Shown piece after piece: positions 25,787 through 34,424 of a stretch of DNA of 44,239 bases (positions are counted from its first letter, which is position 1; every line of letters starts with the position of its first letter). The notes below the pieces were generated by a model, which did no database searches, was not told the DNA's origin, and saw nothing but the letters and a program-made list of their open reading frames with translations. Source of the stretch: Opitutales bacterium (GTDB lineage: Bacteria; Verrucomicrobiota; Verrucomicrobiia; Opitutales; Oceanipulchritudinaceae); the NCBI GenBank assembly GCA_020831485.1, contig JAFIGG010000027.1:1-44239 (forward strand). Reading direction: 5' to 3'. The position numbers and the translations under genes are program-made.

Positions 25787-26845
25787 TTATATGATTTCCA
25801 AGTAGTCCCGGTCAGGAAGCGGCGGGAACGGCCTTCCGGGCAGCTCCTGATACCAGTAAGCAACAGAAGCAATATCATCCTGCAGCGGCAGGTAACGGCG
25901 GTCCTTACGCCAACCCAATGCCTGAATTGTCACACGTAGATTCTTCTTGAAACGCACTGGATCCGGCAGGTGCCAGCGATACATGCCAAAGCGCATTTGC
26001 GACTGGTAAAGCCCGTCGGGCCGGATGATCTGAGGGAGGCCTGCATAGGCGGTGGAAAAGGCTTCATACTGACGGGTTTGTTGGTTCTCGAAATTGTAAG
26101 ATCCACAAAAGTAATCCTCAGTACCAGTACCGCAAATGGTAGGAAAGGCCTCATCTCCGTCCATATAGAACTTAATCTCTCCCTCTCCCCACCAGCCGGA
26201 ATTATTTACGCCCCAGGCCATGTAGGTACCGACATAGCGTCCCTTCCCCTCAACCCCGTCGAGGATCGTGTAAACCTCCTTATATGGCAAAGGGTTCACG
26301 CGCCTGAACTGGGCGTGAAAATAAGCCGCACTGGGTTTCAGCTCGGCTATCGAATAGTTCACCTGATAATACAGCCTAACCTCTTCATCACCAATATTTT
26401 CCAAAGTCATTCGACAGCGTTTTCGAAACGGCATGGGCCAGTAGCAGTTGAATGCACTGCCCGGATTAACGCAGACAGCGAGTGAATTCACCGGCGCATA
26501 CTGCCCCCAGCCACAGGCAAAAAAATCGCCGACCGGACATTCCACCGACGGGTGCTCCTGGCCGTCCCAATAAATCCGTAGAATACTGAATCGCCAGTTC
26601 CCGGTCGGAGTCATCCAAATCTGCTCAATCGTACCCGGCCCCTCGATGTCAGCGATTTCAAAGGTATCGCCCGGCTGAACCGCAACCGAGGGCGAAATCT
26701 TCCAGCCCCGCCCCAGACCTGCGGCGAAAGCGGCATGATCGCCGGTGGTCGACATGCCACCCTTGCCCTTTTCACCCGTTGGGTTCTCTGCGCTGATCGA
26801 ACGCGACTCCGCGTCGTCCAAATGACTTAGTTCACTGATATCCAT
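25787..26845 (-). CDS. DUF2961 / GH172 family protein
   Basis: The 352-residue protein has no signal peptide. It matches the DUF2961 fold through SRSISAENPTGEKGKGG near the N terminus, ADIEGPGTIEQIWMT, and the central GWWGEGEIKFYMDGD ... GTGTEDYF. The Glu residues in GEGE (221/223) and GTED (243) correspond to the catalytic pair of GH172 enzymes, which act on fructofuranosides or arabinofuranosides. At 352 residues it is close to the single-domain size. A clear AGGA sits five bases before the ATG. It lies downstream of the GH2 gene on the same strand, separated by 252 bp containing a tandem repeat. Its exact sugar is not predictable. Confidence 0.88.
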   Translation of the reverse strand: MDISELSHLDDAESRSISAENPTGEKGKGGMSTTGDHAAFAAGLGRGWKISPSVAVQPGDTFEIADIEGPGTIEQIWMTPTGNWRFSILRIYWDGQEHPSVECPVGDFFACGWGQYAPVNSLAVCVNPGSAFNCYWPMPFRKRCRMTLENIGDEEVRLYYQVNYSIAELKPSAAYFHAQFRRVNPLPYKEVYTILDGVEGKGRYVGTYMAWGVNNSGWWGEGEIKFYMDGDEAFPTICGTGTEDYFCGSYNFENQQTRQYEAFSTAYAGLPQIIRPDGLYQSQMRFGMYRWHLPDPVRFKKNLRVTIQALGWRKDRRYLPLQDDIASVAYWYQELPGRPFPPLPDRDYLEII

Positions 26846-26943
26846 GTTTTCCTGCCTTAGTTAACACTCAATTGCGCTTGAAGGAAGCCCTTTGCTCAAC
26901 GGGCACCGTGCTTTTTGGTAAACGGAAAGGTTGGAGCACTCCT

Positions 26944-27096
26944 CCCCGGGGGGGACGGACGCCCTCGTCCGTCCAATTTACCATGGCCCTGCTTCGGGCG
27001 CGGGGGCGCGCCCGCTCCCAAACCCCGGGGGACGGACGCCCTCGTCCGTCCAATTTACCATGGCCCTGCTTCGGGCGCGGGGGCGCGCCCGCTCCC
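26944..27096. repeat. Tandem duplication of the paired-hairpin repeat (2 x 77 bp)
   Basis: Two near-identical copies occur with a 77-bp period, each CCCC, a G run, hairpin GGACGGACG-CCCT-CGTCCGTCC (26953-26974 and 27030-27051), a spacer with CCATGG, and hairpin GGGCGCG-GGGG-CGCGCCC (26996-27013 and 27073-27090). The copies differ in the G-run length (7 and 5) and the identical part exceeds 65 bp. The array ends one base before the GH2 stop codon. Related single copies are at 8031 and 30795. Confidence 0.88.
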
Positions 27097-27097
27097 G

Positions 27098-29668
27098 TTA
27101 CTGCTTTACACGTATCCTAAGCTCAGCCTCTTCCAGCCCCTTTGATTCAACCTTCACGGTCAAATCTTCCGAAGCGCCGGTAACACATCGTACAATCGCC
27201 AGGGCCAGGCCATTGAAAGCACTTCGCTCGGCGGACTTGAAAGGCGTGTGATCCGTCGGATCGCCATTATCCGTGGCAAGAATTTCTCCTGGACCTGAAA
27301 GCGAGAACTTGAGTGCTGATTTTGCATCCGGCACCAGGCGCTGCTTTGCGTCCACGACCCGGGCAGTGACGAACACCAGATCGCGACCGTCGCCGGCAAT
27401 GCTCCGACGATCCGTTTGCAACTCCAAAGCCACAGCGGGACCCGTGGTTTCCCGAACGGCCTCCGCCCAAGGTTTGCCATTTTTGAAGGCGACCACCCGC
27501 AGTAGACCCGGTTCGTAAACAACATCGTCCCAGACCAGGCGGTATTCACCCGAGCCTTTGCGTTTTCGGCCGAGGGAGCGGCCATTCAGGAGTAGCTCGG
27601 CTTCGTCGCCGGAGGTATAGACGTGTACTGGAGTCTGCTCCCCTTCCCTGCCGGGCCAATTCCAATGAGGCAGCAGATGGGCCATCGGCCAGTCCGGCCG
27701 CCAGCGGGCTTGATAGATGAAAAACCGATCCTTCTTAAAACCGGCCAGATCCACGATGCCAAAGTAGGAACTGCGGGAGGGCACCTCAATTTTACCCAGA
27801 GCCTCCAATTCCTTGCGGGCGCGCTCCCGCTCAGCGGGATTAGAAAAATTCAGCAAATTGGTGCTGTCCGCGTTGTAGGGCGTCGGCTCGCCAATGTAAT
27901 CGAACCCGGTCCAGACAAATTCGCCAAACAATCCCGGATCCGAATCCTGCGCCCGAAACTCCGCATCGGGGGTCGTCGCCCATGGCGGCGTATAGAGGTC
28001 GTATGCGCTCATGTGAAAATTGGCACGCCCCTTCTCCGGATCTTGCTCCACAGGAAACACATACTCGCCCCGCGAACTGATCGTCGAAGCGGTCTCACTG
28101 CCATAGACCGGGGTCACGGGATTGTCCCTGCGGAAATCGGCATACATGTGCGGCTTGTAATTAAATCCAAACACATCCACGGTTTTCTGAAACCCGTTGG
28201 AGGCGCCCTCAGGAATATTGCTGCCAATCGTGACCGGGCGCGAGCTATCCTCGGAACGGACGATGGCAGTCAGACGGTTAGAGGTCACGGCGCCCTCGGG
28301 CGTTACCTGCTCGGCGATTTCATTGCCGGTGCTCCACAGAACAATGCAGGGATGATTGCGGTCCCGCCGCACCATTGCCCGCAGATCCGCCTCTGCCCAA
28401 TCGGGAAAGAGGCGATGGTAATCGTTGGGCTTCTTTGCATGCGCCCAAGTATCAAAAGCTTCGTCGATGACCAGCAGACCATACTGATCGCACAGGTCCA
28501 GGAGTTCGGGCGCGGGCGGATTATGTGAGGTACGGATCGCATTCACCCCCATTTCGCGGAGAATCTCCAATTGACGGACAAGCGCCGGCAGATGCAGGGC
28601 GCTGCCAAGAGCGCCGAGGTCGTGGTGCTGGCAGACTCCGTTCATGCGGATCCGCTGACCATTCAGAAAAAAGCCTTGATCTGGGTCGAAGCGAATGGAG
28701 CGAATGCCGAATTGAGTTTCGTAGCGATCGATGACCCCTTGCGCAGACTCAACCTCGGTCACCGCCCGATAGAGGTTCGGGTGCCGGGTCGACCAAAGCC
28801 GCGGCTCCGTGATGAAGATCTCCTCAGACACTCTTGCCGATCTGTCGCGGTTCACTTGAACAGCGACCCCGGCAGACTCCGCCACCGGAGTGTCCACCGC
28901 CAGACCGGAACCATCGTCCACCGGATAGACTTTGGTGCGGACCTGTACCAGCTCATCGCTCGAGCCAGCATTCCTCAACTGGGTTCGCAGGCTCACCTTA
29001 GCCTGTTCGGTTGAAACTTCAGGGGTCTGGATAAACTGCCCCCATTGATCGACATGCACTCTGGGCGTTTTCACCAGCCAAACGTTACGGTAGATCCCGC
29101 CTCCCGGATACCAGCGGGATGAGTCCTCGGGATTGTCCAGACGGATGGCGATCTGGTTGGGCTGGCCTTGCTTCAGAAATGGGGTCAAATCGATTCTAAA
29201 GGATGCATAGCCATAGGGCCAGCCTCCGGCGAACTCGCCATTCACCCAGACCATTGCATAGGACATGGCGCCGTCGAGTTCGAGAAAGCAACAGCCATTC
29301 TCATCCTCTGGTTCCAGATTGAAGGCCTTGCGGTACCAGGCGACGCCCCACCATTTGAGTTTGCCGGTTTCGCCCGGATAGGACTGTTCAAAAGACCCTT
29401 CAACTCCCCAGTCATGAGGCAGATTCAAATGCCGCCAGCTCGAGTCATCGAAATCGACAGCGGCAAAGTCAGGACTTGGAACTGCGGCATCCGCTGCTTC
29501 AGGTACCGCACCGAGGGCTTGTTCACGAAAGGCATCTCCGGAAGCAAGCAAATGAGATCGCATCGACGCATAATCCAAGCTGCCGGACAGCCCGGAGGAT
29601 TCACCGTAAGTGAAACGCCAATTGTCATTAAAAGGGGTACGCACACGCATTGAAGGTATCTTGCTCAT
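27098..29668 (-). CDS. GH2 family beta-galactosidase-like glycoside hydrolase
   Basis: From the ATG at 29668 the protein has 856 residues; a TTG 18 bp upstream is in frame. It has the GH2 order: a sugar-binding jelly roll (LNLPHDWGVEGSF, GGWPYGYASFRIDLTP, SRWYPGGGIYRNVWL), an Ig-like domain, then the TIM barrel. The barrel has the acid/base Glu at about 450 in STGNE and the nucleophile at about 525 in YGSETAS. Extra C-terminal domains of the DUF4982/GH2-C5 type follow (LLNGRSLGRKRKG, DLVFVTARVVDAKQR). There is no export signal, so it probably acts in the cytoplasm. The family includes beta-galactosidases, glucuronidases and mannosidases; this architecture is commonest in beta-galactosidases. 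Confidence 0.92.
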   Translation of the reverse strand: MSKIPSMRVRTPFNDNWRFTYGESSGLSGSLDYASMRSHLLASGDAFREQALGAVPEAADAAVPSPDFAAVDFDDSSWRHLNLPHDWGVEGSFEQSYPGETGKLKWWGVAWYRKAFNLEPEDENGCCFLELDGAMSYAMVWVNGEFAGGWPYGYASFRIDLTPFLKQGQPNQIAIRLDNPEDSSRWYPGGGIYRNVWLVKTPRVHVDQWGQFIQTPEVSTEQAKVSLRTQLRNAGSSDELVQVRTKVYPVDDGSGLAVDTPVAESAGVAVQVNRDRSARVSEEIFITEPRLWSTRHPNLYRAVTEVESAQGVIDRYETQFGIRSIRFDPDQGFFLNGQRIRMNGVCQHHDLGALGSALHLPALVRQLEILREMGVNAIRTSHNPPAPELLDLCDQYGLLVIDEAFDTWAHAKKPNDYHRLFPDWAEADLRAMVRRDRNHPCIVLWSTGNEIAEQVTPEGAVTSNRLTAIVRSEDSSRPVTIGSNIPEGASNGFQKTVDVFGFNYKPHMYADFRRDNPVTPVYGSETASTISSRGEYVFPVEQDPEKGRANFHMSAYDLYTPPWATTPDAEFRAQDSDPGLFGEFVWTGFDYIGEPTPYNADSTNLLNFSNPAERERARKELEALGKIEVPSRSSYFGIVDLAGFKKDRFFIYQARWRPDWPMAHLLPHWNWPGREGEQTPVHVYTSGDEAELLLNGRSLGRKRKGSGEYRLVWDDVVYEPGLLRVVAFKNGKPWAEAVRETTGPAVALELQTDRRSIAGDGRDLVFVTARVVDAKQRLVPDAKSALKFSLSGPGEILATDNGDPTDHTPFKSAERSAFNGLALAIVRCVTGASEDLTVKVESKGLEEAELRIRVKQ

Positions 29669-29778
29669 GAAAAGGATTCCAATCAACCACGAAGCCTGTT
29701 CGGGTCAACGCGAAGCCATTCTTCCTGTAAGGTCGGTGCATCCTTGCATGAAGTCCTGTAAGCACCCAAATCAGACCC

Positions 29779-30750
29779 ATGAATTACCGCACAATCGGAA
29801 AGACGGACGTATCTGTATCAGAGGTCAGCCTGGGTTGCTGGACCATGGGTGGCCTGAACTGGGTTGATGGCAAGGCAAATGGCTGGGCCAATGTCGATGA
29901 GGACGACATCACCACCGCCATCAAAACCGCCATAGACGGAGGCGTTACCCACTTCGACAATGCGGATGTCTACGGCAATGGCCGAGCCGAGCGCATGCTG
30001 GCACGCATCCTCAAAAAGCTCGGACTCCAATCCACCGATTTTGTGATCGCCAGCAAAATGGGACACTTCAAGGGAACCGGCGAACACGCCTACCATCCAT
30101 TGAATATTCGCCACCAATGCGAGCAGTCCCTGCTGAACCTCGACCGCGAATACATCGACATCTATTATTTCCACCATGGTGATTTTGGTCCCTGGCTCGA
30201 AGAAGCCGCAGCCACCATGCGCGAACTGGTCAAGGAAGGTAAAGTCCGCGCGGTCGGCCAATCCGCATACTCCGCAGCAGATTTCGAAAGAGCCGTTCCG
30301 GTCGTTCGCCCGGATGTGCTGCAAAGCTGGGCTCACGGCCTCGACGACCAATTCATCCGCGAGGGTTCGCCAGTCAACCAGCTGCTTGAAAAACACAGCA
30401 TGAGTTTCGTCGCCTTTTCACCACTGGCCCAAGGACTGATGCTGGACAAATTCGATCCGGCAAACCCACCAAAGTTCGAAGAAGGCGACCACCGTCAGGC
30501 CAACGATAAATTCCACACTGAATTCCTCTCGCAATTAAAACCCAAGCTGGCTCGGTTAAAACAACGCTTCGGCGACACAACCGAGGATCTTTCCGCGATG
30601 GCCCAGCGCTACATTCTCAACCATTCCCACGTTGCCTGCACCATTCCCGGCTTCCGCAACGAGCGGCAAGTCAAATGCAACCTGGCCGCCGCCAAAAGCA
30701 GCCTGAGCTTTGAGGACATGAAATTCATTCGGGATACGCTGAGCGAGTAG
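29779..30750 (+). CDS. Aldo/keto reductase
   Basis: The 323-residue protein has the AKR tetrad Asp60 and Tyr65 in FDNADVYGNGRAE, Lys93 in ASKMG and His132 in YYFHHGD, followed by the barrel and NADPH-loop motif HVACTIPGFRNERQV. AKRs reduce sugar aldehydes or ketones with NADPH. It lies divergently from the GH2 gene with 110 bp between starts, so it probably works on the sugars released. No good Shine-Dalgarno sequence is seen before the ATG. Its TAG stop is also the last three bases of a GTAG followed by a 5-bp stem-loop (see the repeat entry at 30747). It is distinct from the broken AKR at 4113-4265. Confidence 0.92.
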   Translation: MNYRTIGKTDVSVSEVSLGCWTMGGLNWVDGKANGWANVDEDDITTAIKTAIDGGVTHFDNADVYGNGRAERMLARILKKLGLQSTDFVIASKMGHFKGTGEHAYHPLNIRHQCEQSLLNLDREYIDIYYFHHGDFGPWLEEAAATMRELVKEGKVRAVGQSAYSAADFERAVPVVRPDVLQSWAHGLDDQFIREGSPVNQLLEKHSMSFVAFSPLAQGLMLDKFDPANPPKFEEGDHRQANDKFHTEFLSQLKPKLARLKQRFGDTTEDLSAMAQRYILNHSHVACTIPGFRNERQVKCNLAAAKSSLSFEDMKFIRDTLSE

Positions 30751-30771
30751 CCGCGATCGTCCCGAGCGCGG
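30747..30771 (+). repeat. REP-like stem-loop overlapping the AKR stop codon
   Basis: GTAG (30747-30750) is followed directly by CCGCG-ATCGTCCCGAG-CGCGG, a perfect 5-bp stem with an 11-base loop. The TAG of the head is the stop codon of the aldo/keto reductase. The stem is short, so this is suggestive only. The paired-hairpin repeat begins 24 bases later. Confidence 0.4.
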
Positions 30772-30794
30772 AAGGGCAAACCAACGAACTTAAA

Positions 30795-30843
30795 GGGCAC
30801 GAGGGCGTGCCCTTCCCCTGGGGGGCGGACGCCTCGTCCGCCC
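30795..30843. repeat. Paired-hairpin intergenic repeat, single copy
   Basis: Hairpin GGGCACG-AGGG-CGTGCCC (30795-30812) is followed by hairpin GGGCGGACG-CCT-CGTCCGCCC (30823-30843). The first stem is identical to that at 8031; the second differs from those at 8059 and 26953 by changes that keep pairing. Spacer and order match the copy at 8031. It lies between the stops of the AKR and the SnoaL-like gene. Confidence 0.8.
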
Positions 30844-30858
30844 AAACAGGAGGAGGAA

Positions 30859-31365
30859 TCACATCGGCGCAATGGCCGTATTCTGGGCAAACCTGATCTG
30901 CCACAGTCCCTCTTCGTTGGGAGCCATGACGAAGGTCATGCGCGTGCGCAGGACATCGGGCTCGGTGGGGAGCATACCTTCCGGAAACTCCTCGATTCCG
31001 AGCACGGCCAAAGCCGTTTCAACGACGGCGATGCCGGGCGCGGCAAAGTCGATGTCGATGACTTCGATCTGTAGAGTTGTCCCTGCCAAAGCCCCATCAA
31101 ATACTTCCTGATGGCGCTCAATGTTTTCCAGACGTCCATCCAGACGGGAACCATACATGTTGATGACAACAGCATCGGTGGCGTAGTCGGCCCCCCAAGT
31201 GTCAGCATCGCCTTCATTCCAGCCTTCAACCTTAGTCTCAAAGATCGAGCGAATGGCGTCGACGGCACCCGTAGGTTCGACGTCGTAAGCCTGCACGGGA
31301 ACGAACAAGGATCCCATCAAAACAAAAAGAGCTGGGATTCGAATAAAATTCAATAACTGCTTCAT
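30859..31365 (-). CDS. Secreted SnoaL/NTF2-like protein (SgcJ/EcaC type)
   Basis: The 168-residue protein has a signal peptide (about 1-26, ending VQA) and an NTF2-like cone domain of the SgcJ/EcaC group (TIGR02246-like). VDAIRSIFETKVEGWNEGDADTWGADYATDAVVINMYG is the first helix pair and strand, and WQIRFAQNTAI the last strand. Members include small hydrolases and non-catalytic binders; a signal peptide is less usual and places it in the periplasm. Upstream AGGT lies nine bases before the ATG. It follows the TonB receptor on the same strand but after a strong terminator. Function cannot be assigned. Confidence 0.82.
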   Translation of the reverse strand: MKQLLNFIRIPALFVLMGSLFVPVQAYDVEPTGAVDAIRSIFETKVEGWNEGDADTWGADYATDAVVINMYGSRLDGRLENIERHQEVFDGALAGTTLQIEVIDIDFAAPGIAVVETALAVLGIEEFPEGMLPTEPDVLRTRMTFVMAPNEEGLWQIRFAQNTAIAPM

Positions 31366-31409
31366 GGGCTTAACCTATTCGAATTCTGCTGGGATTCAAA
31401 AAATCACCC

Positions 31410-31442
31410 AAAAAAAGAGGGCAACCCATCCGGGTTGCCCTC
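31410..31442 (-). terminator. Intrinsic terminator after the TonB receptor gene
   Basis: On the minus strand, GAGGGCAACCC and GGGTTGCCCTC form a perfect 11-bp stem around a GGAT loop, followed by seven T. It starts 27 bp after the receptor stop and ends about 45 bp before the SnoaL-like start, so the two genes are probably separate transcripts. Confidence 0.92.
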
Positions 31443-31468
31443 CTGATCCGGCCTGAACAATAACCTAA

Positions 31469-34300
31469 TCAGAATGAGTAACGTGCACCGACGGCAACAG
31501 TCCGGCTAAATATCGAAGAACCAAAGTTGTGGGTCTCCGGATATTGGTAATAGCTCTGGAATATTTCGTTGGTAAGATTCGTTGCATCCAGCGTTAGCGT
31601 TAGGTTTCGGTTCACATTGTAGCTAAGAGACAGATCCAGACTCTGCTCCGGTTTGTTGTAGACACCCAAAGGATTCGCAAACAATGCGGCCTCATAGTTA
31701 TTCAGAAAATCCTCTCGCCAAACATAGGACAAGCGAGCACTGAAACGCGGATTCTCATAGGCAAGAACAACACTGTAGGAAGTGTCCGAAACGCCGAAGA
31801 AAGGAGTGGTGTCAGTACCAACAATTTCACCAGCCGTGTTGGTGATCGGAATATCCTGAATCGAATCCAGAATCGTATAGCTGGCCTGAACACCAAAACC
31901 GCGCAGCATTTCCGGGAAGAACACGAAGCCCAGTTCAATCCCTTCCAATTTACCATTGGAAGCATTGTCGGGAGCACTCAAAACATAGTCGTAATCCTCG
32001 TAAGTAATCCGGCGACGGAAATCGACAACCAAGCCATCGATATCCCGACGGAACAAGGTGCCATAGAGCGCACTGGAATCCATAAAATACCACTCCAGTG
32101 AGAGGTCGTAATTTTTGGACTCAGTCGGAGCCAGATTAGGATTTCCCCCGGCAGCCGTACCGTAACCGATATCGGTAACATCTTCCGTGTAAACAATGTT
32201 CGGATTCAAAGCAGCAAATCCGGGACGCCGCAAAGTTTGACCATAGGCAAAGCGCAGGCGCAGGTCCGGCATTAACTCGTAGCGTATCGTGAAGCTCGGC
32301 AGCACTTTGGAAGTGTGAGCCGTCGCAGAAGATTCCTCCAATGTATTCAAATCAGTGAAGTCCATGTCAGTGACCACGGAAACGTAGCGCAAACCAAGCT
32401 GCCCATCCAGCACCCGGCCACCGATTTCAGTACGGTAGTTCCCGGACACATAAGCCGCTGTGGTTTTCTCATCGACGCTGAAGTTGTCGACAATCCGCAG
32501 ATCATTTCCAACAGCGAGGTTTGGAGCAACGGTGTTTCGGTAGATGTTCCGAACTTCGTCCTGGTTGTTATAGATATAGTACCCGTTCGAAGCAGTCCAG
32601 GTGGTCGGCACATCGGAACGCCCATCGAAGAAACCTGTATTGACGTGGGCCAATTCAGGAAAATTCGACAAGGGTTGGCCAAGACCCGGTGCATCTTGAG
32701 TCCGCTGGCCACTGGTCGCATTGCGGGCATCGTAGCGAACCCCGAAATTGAGCGTGCGCAGAATATCCCAATTCGTATTGTAGTCCGCATCGAGCTCCAG
32801 CGTATAGGCATCGCCTTTATCGCGAAAAGCATTATCGTAGAGCTGAGCAACATTCCAACGGCTCATATTATTTAAATCGCTCTCGTCAGTGGCCGTATTC
32901 GGGTCATTCAGGAACTGAAACGCGGGTAGACCTCCACCGGAGTTGAAGTCAACCGCCAGACCCCAGTGAACCTGATCAAAACGCTGTGCAAAAAAGGTTT
33001 CGTTGTACTCACTGTGCTGATAATAAGCATCCGCGCGCAAGGTCAAGTCAGACGTCAATTCCCAGCGACCCCCCAATGCGTAGAGGAAGCTATCCGTCTT
33101 GCCGACAACAAGGTCACCACTGGTGAAACCGTAGGGAAACCCAACAAATGAACGCGATTTAACAACATTGGTCCCTGGGAACAGCTCTATATTCTGCTCC
33201 GGGTTGGGCCCCAAAGAACCCCACCAGTCCGCGAAGGAGAAGAGGAGCGAATTGAATGACTCATTCCGATACCCATTGTAAAACATTTCAAAGGTGTATT
33301 CAGATGTTCGATTGGGAGCATACTGCAGGGAAACACTGGCAGCAGGACGCTCACGGTAGCCGGTGAGGTCGCTTGCAAAAATCGCATCTCGGGACAAGAC
33401 ATAAGGCACAGGCTGTCCGTTCATCTGAAGGGTCGAACCAGCTTCAAACGGCAACCCGGCCTCAAGTCCAGGCTGCCAGATTTGGTTTCCATCCCGGCCT
33501 TCGGGAAAACGACCATCATCAGGCCATATCCGCTCGTAAGGCGTCAACGGCGCTGGTGGGTTGGCGCCTGCAAATGGCACCATGGCACCGGCCGTCACAC
33601 TTTGATCCCGGTAATTCGTTTCTGCATAGGATACATTCACCAGGGCGCCCCATTCGGCACCAGTATTCAGTGTTCCACGCGTGCTGTACAGGGCACTTAT
33701 ATTCGGGTCAAAGCTGCTTGCCTGATCCTGATAGATACCGCGAACGGCGACATTAATACGGTTCCCGTCAAAATCGAAGGGCCTGTGCGTGTGGATATTG
33801 ATCACACCGGCAATTCCGGTTTCGATATGGCTGGCTGAACGCGTCTTATAGACGTCGACACCGCGCAACAAACTCGCGGGAATGTCAGCCAATGCAACCG
33901 ACCGACCAGCCGCGGTAAAGATATTGCGTCCATTGATCGTCGTAGTCACGTCAGGGAGACCGCGGATCGACACCGTCGATACTTCACCGCCCCCACGGCC
34001 AGTCGTTTGAACACCGGAAACGCGTTGCAAGGCTTCAACCAAGTTATTGTCAGGGAATTTGCCAATGTCTTCAGCGACAATGGAGTCCACCATTTGCAGG
34101 GAGTAACGCTTAATGTCCATACCCTGTATAATACTGTCCCGGATACCGTCGACGACAAAGGCATCGAGTTCAAAGACAGTCGCATCAGAAGGAAGCTGAC
34201 TGGTTTCAGCTTGGCCGTAGCCTACGCTGTTACCCATAGAGAATGCCAGCAATCCGGCAAGTGGTAGTGCAGCTACAGACTTGTAGTATTTTTTAATCAT
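31469..34300 (-). CDS. TonB-dependent outer-membrane receptor
   Basis: The 943-residue protein has a signal peptide (about 1-29), then FELDAFVVDG as a likely TonB box. The plug domain starts at about 60 (SIVAEDIGKFPDNNLVEALQ, RVSGVQT, VSIRGLP), continues with YKTRSASHIETGIAGVINI, and leads into a 22-strand barrel. It ends SRTVAVGARYSF with the C-terminal aromatic residue needed for barrel assembly. It belongs to the TIGR01782 (TonB-Xanth-Caul) group, which often imports oligosaccharides. There is no SusD partner and no carboxypeptidase-like N-terminal domain, so it is not a SusC. Neighbouring GH2, GH172 and AKR genes suggest sugar uptake. Palindromes lie upstream. Confidence 0.94.
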   Translation of the reverse strand: MIKKYYKSVAALPLAGLLAFSMGNSVGYGQAETSQLPSDATVFELDAFVVDGIRDSIIQGMDIKRYSLQMVDSIVAEDIGKFPDNNLVEALQRVSGVQTTGRGGGEVSTVSIRGLPDVTTTINGRNIFTAAGRSVALADIPASLLRGVDVYKTRSASHIETGIAGVINIHTHRPFDFDGNRINVAVRGIYQDQASSFDPNISALYSTRGTLNTGAEWGALVNVSYAETNYRDQSVTAGAMVPFAGANPPAPLTPYERIWPDDGRFPEGRDGNQIWQPGLEAGLPFEAGSTLQMNGQPVPYVLSRDAIFASDLTGYRERPAASVSLQYAPNRTSEYTFEMFYNGYRNESFNSLLFSFADWWGSLGPNPEQNIELFPGTNVVKSRSFVGFPYGFTSGDLVVGKTDSFLYALGGRWELTSDLTLRADAYYQHSEYNETFFAQRFDQVHWGLAVDFNSGGGLPAFQFLNDPNTATDESDLNNMSRWNVAQLYDNAFRDKGDAYTLELDADYNTNWDILRTLNFGVRYDARNATSGQRTQDAPGLGQPLSNFPELAHVNTGFFDGRSDVPTTWTASNGYYIYNNQDEVRNIYRNTVAPNLAVGNDLRIVDNFSVDEKTTAAYVSGNYRTEIGGRVLDGQLGLRYVSVVTDMDFTDLNTLEESSATAHTSKVLPSFTIRYELMPDLRLRFAYGQTLRRPGFAALNPNIVYTEDVTDIGYGTAAGGNPNLAPTESKNYDLSLEWYFMDSSALYGTLFRRDIDGLVVDFRRRITYEDYDYVLSAPDNASNGKLEGIELGFVFFPEMLRGFGVQASYTILDSIQDIPITNTAGEIVGTDTTPFFGVSDTSYSVVLAYENPRFSARLSYVWREDFLNNYEAALFANPLGVYNKPEQSLDLSLSYNVNRNLTLTLDATNLTNEIFQSYYQYPETHNFGSSIFSRTVAVGARYSF

Positions 34301-34367
34301 GGTTTATGTTGAGTTGGTTAGGAGTCATTTTATATACCGACAGGCACTGGATAGGTGCCACCGGTTT

Positions 34368-34381
34368 CCATCGAACGATGG
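34368..34381. promoter_or_regulatory. Possible operator upstream of the TonB receptor
   Basis: CCATCG-AA-CGATGG is symmetrical in all but its two central bases. It lies 68-81 bp upstream of the receptor start, in the position of a transcription-factor site. A hairpin with GGCAC and GTGCC lies between it and the gene. No regulator gene is adjacent. The size and symmetry resemble LacI-type operators, but this is a guess. Confidence 0.3.
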
Positions 34382-34386
34382 ACTCC

Positions 34387-34424
34387 CCCGACTTTTGCGG
34401 TTCACACCGCAAGGGAAGGTCGGG
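34387..34424 (-). other. Nested hairpin upstream of the TonB receptor
   Basis: An outer 6-bp stem CCCGAC/GTCGGG encloses an inner perfect 7-bp stem TTGCGGT-TCAC-ACCGCAA. It could be part of the receptor's 5' leader RNA, or DNA symmetry upstream of the promoter, depending on where transcription starts. No known riboswitch consensus was recognised. Confidence 0.4.

Noticed and set aside
26944-27096. CRISPR-like array
   Set aside because: Only two copies exist, spaced as a perfect tandem without unique spacers, and no cas gene is nearby.
26868-27145. Several short open frames across the tandem hairpin array
   Set aside because: They arise from the repeat itself (the same peptide occurs in each 77-bp copy) and have no support as genes.
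30847-30858. AGGAGGAGGA on the plus strand as a ribosome-binding site for a plus-strand gene
   Set aside because: No start codon follows at a workable distance; the stretch lies in the 3' flank of the minus-strand SnoaL-like gene.
34387-34424. Cobalamin or other riboswitch before the TonB receptor
   Set aside because: The nested hairpin lacks the conserved B12-box and other consensus positions I would expect.
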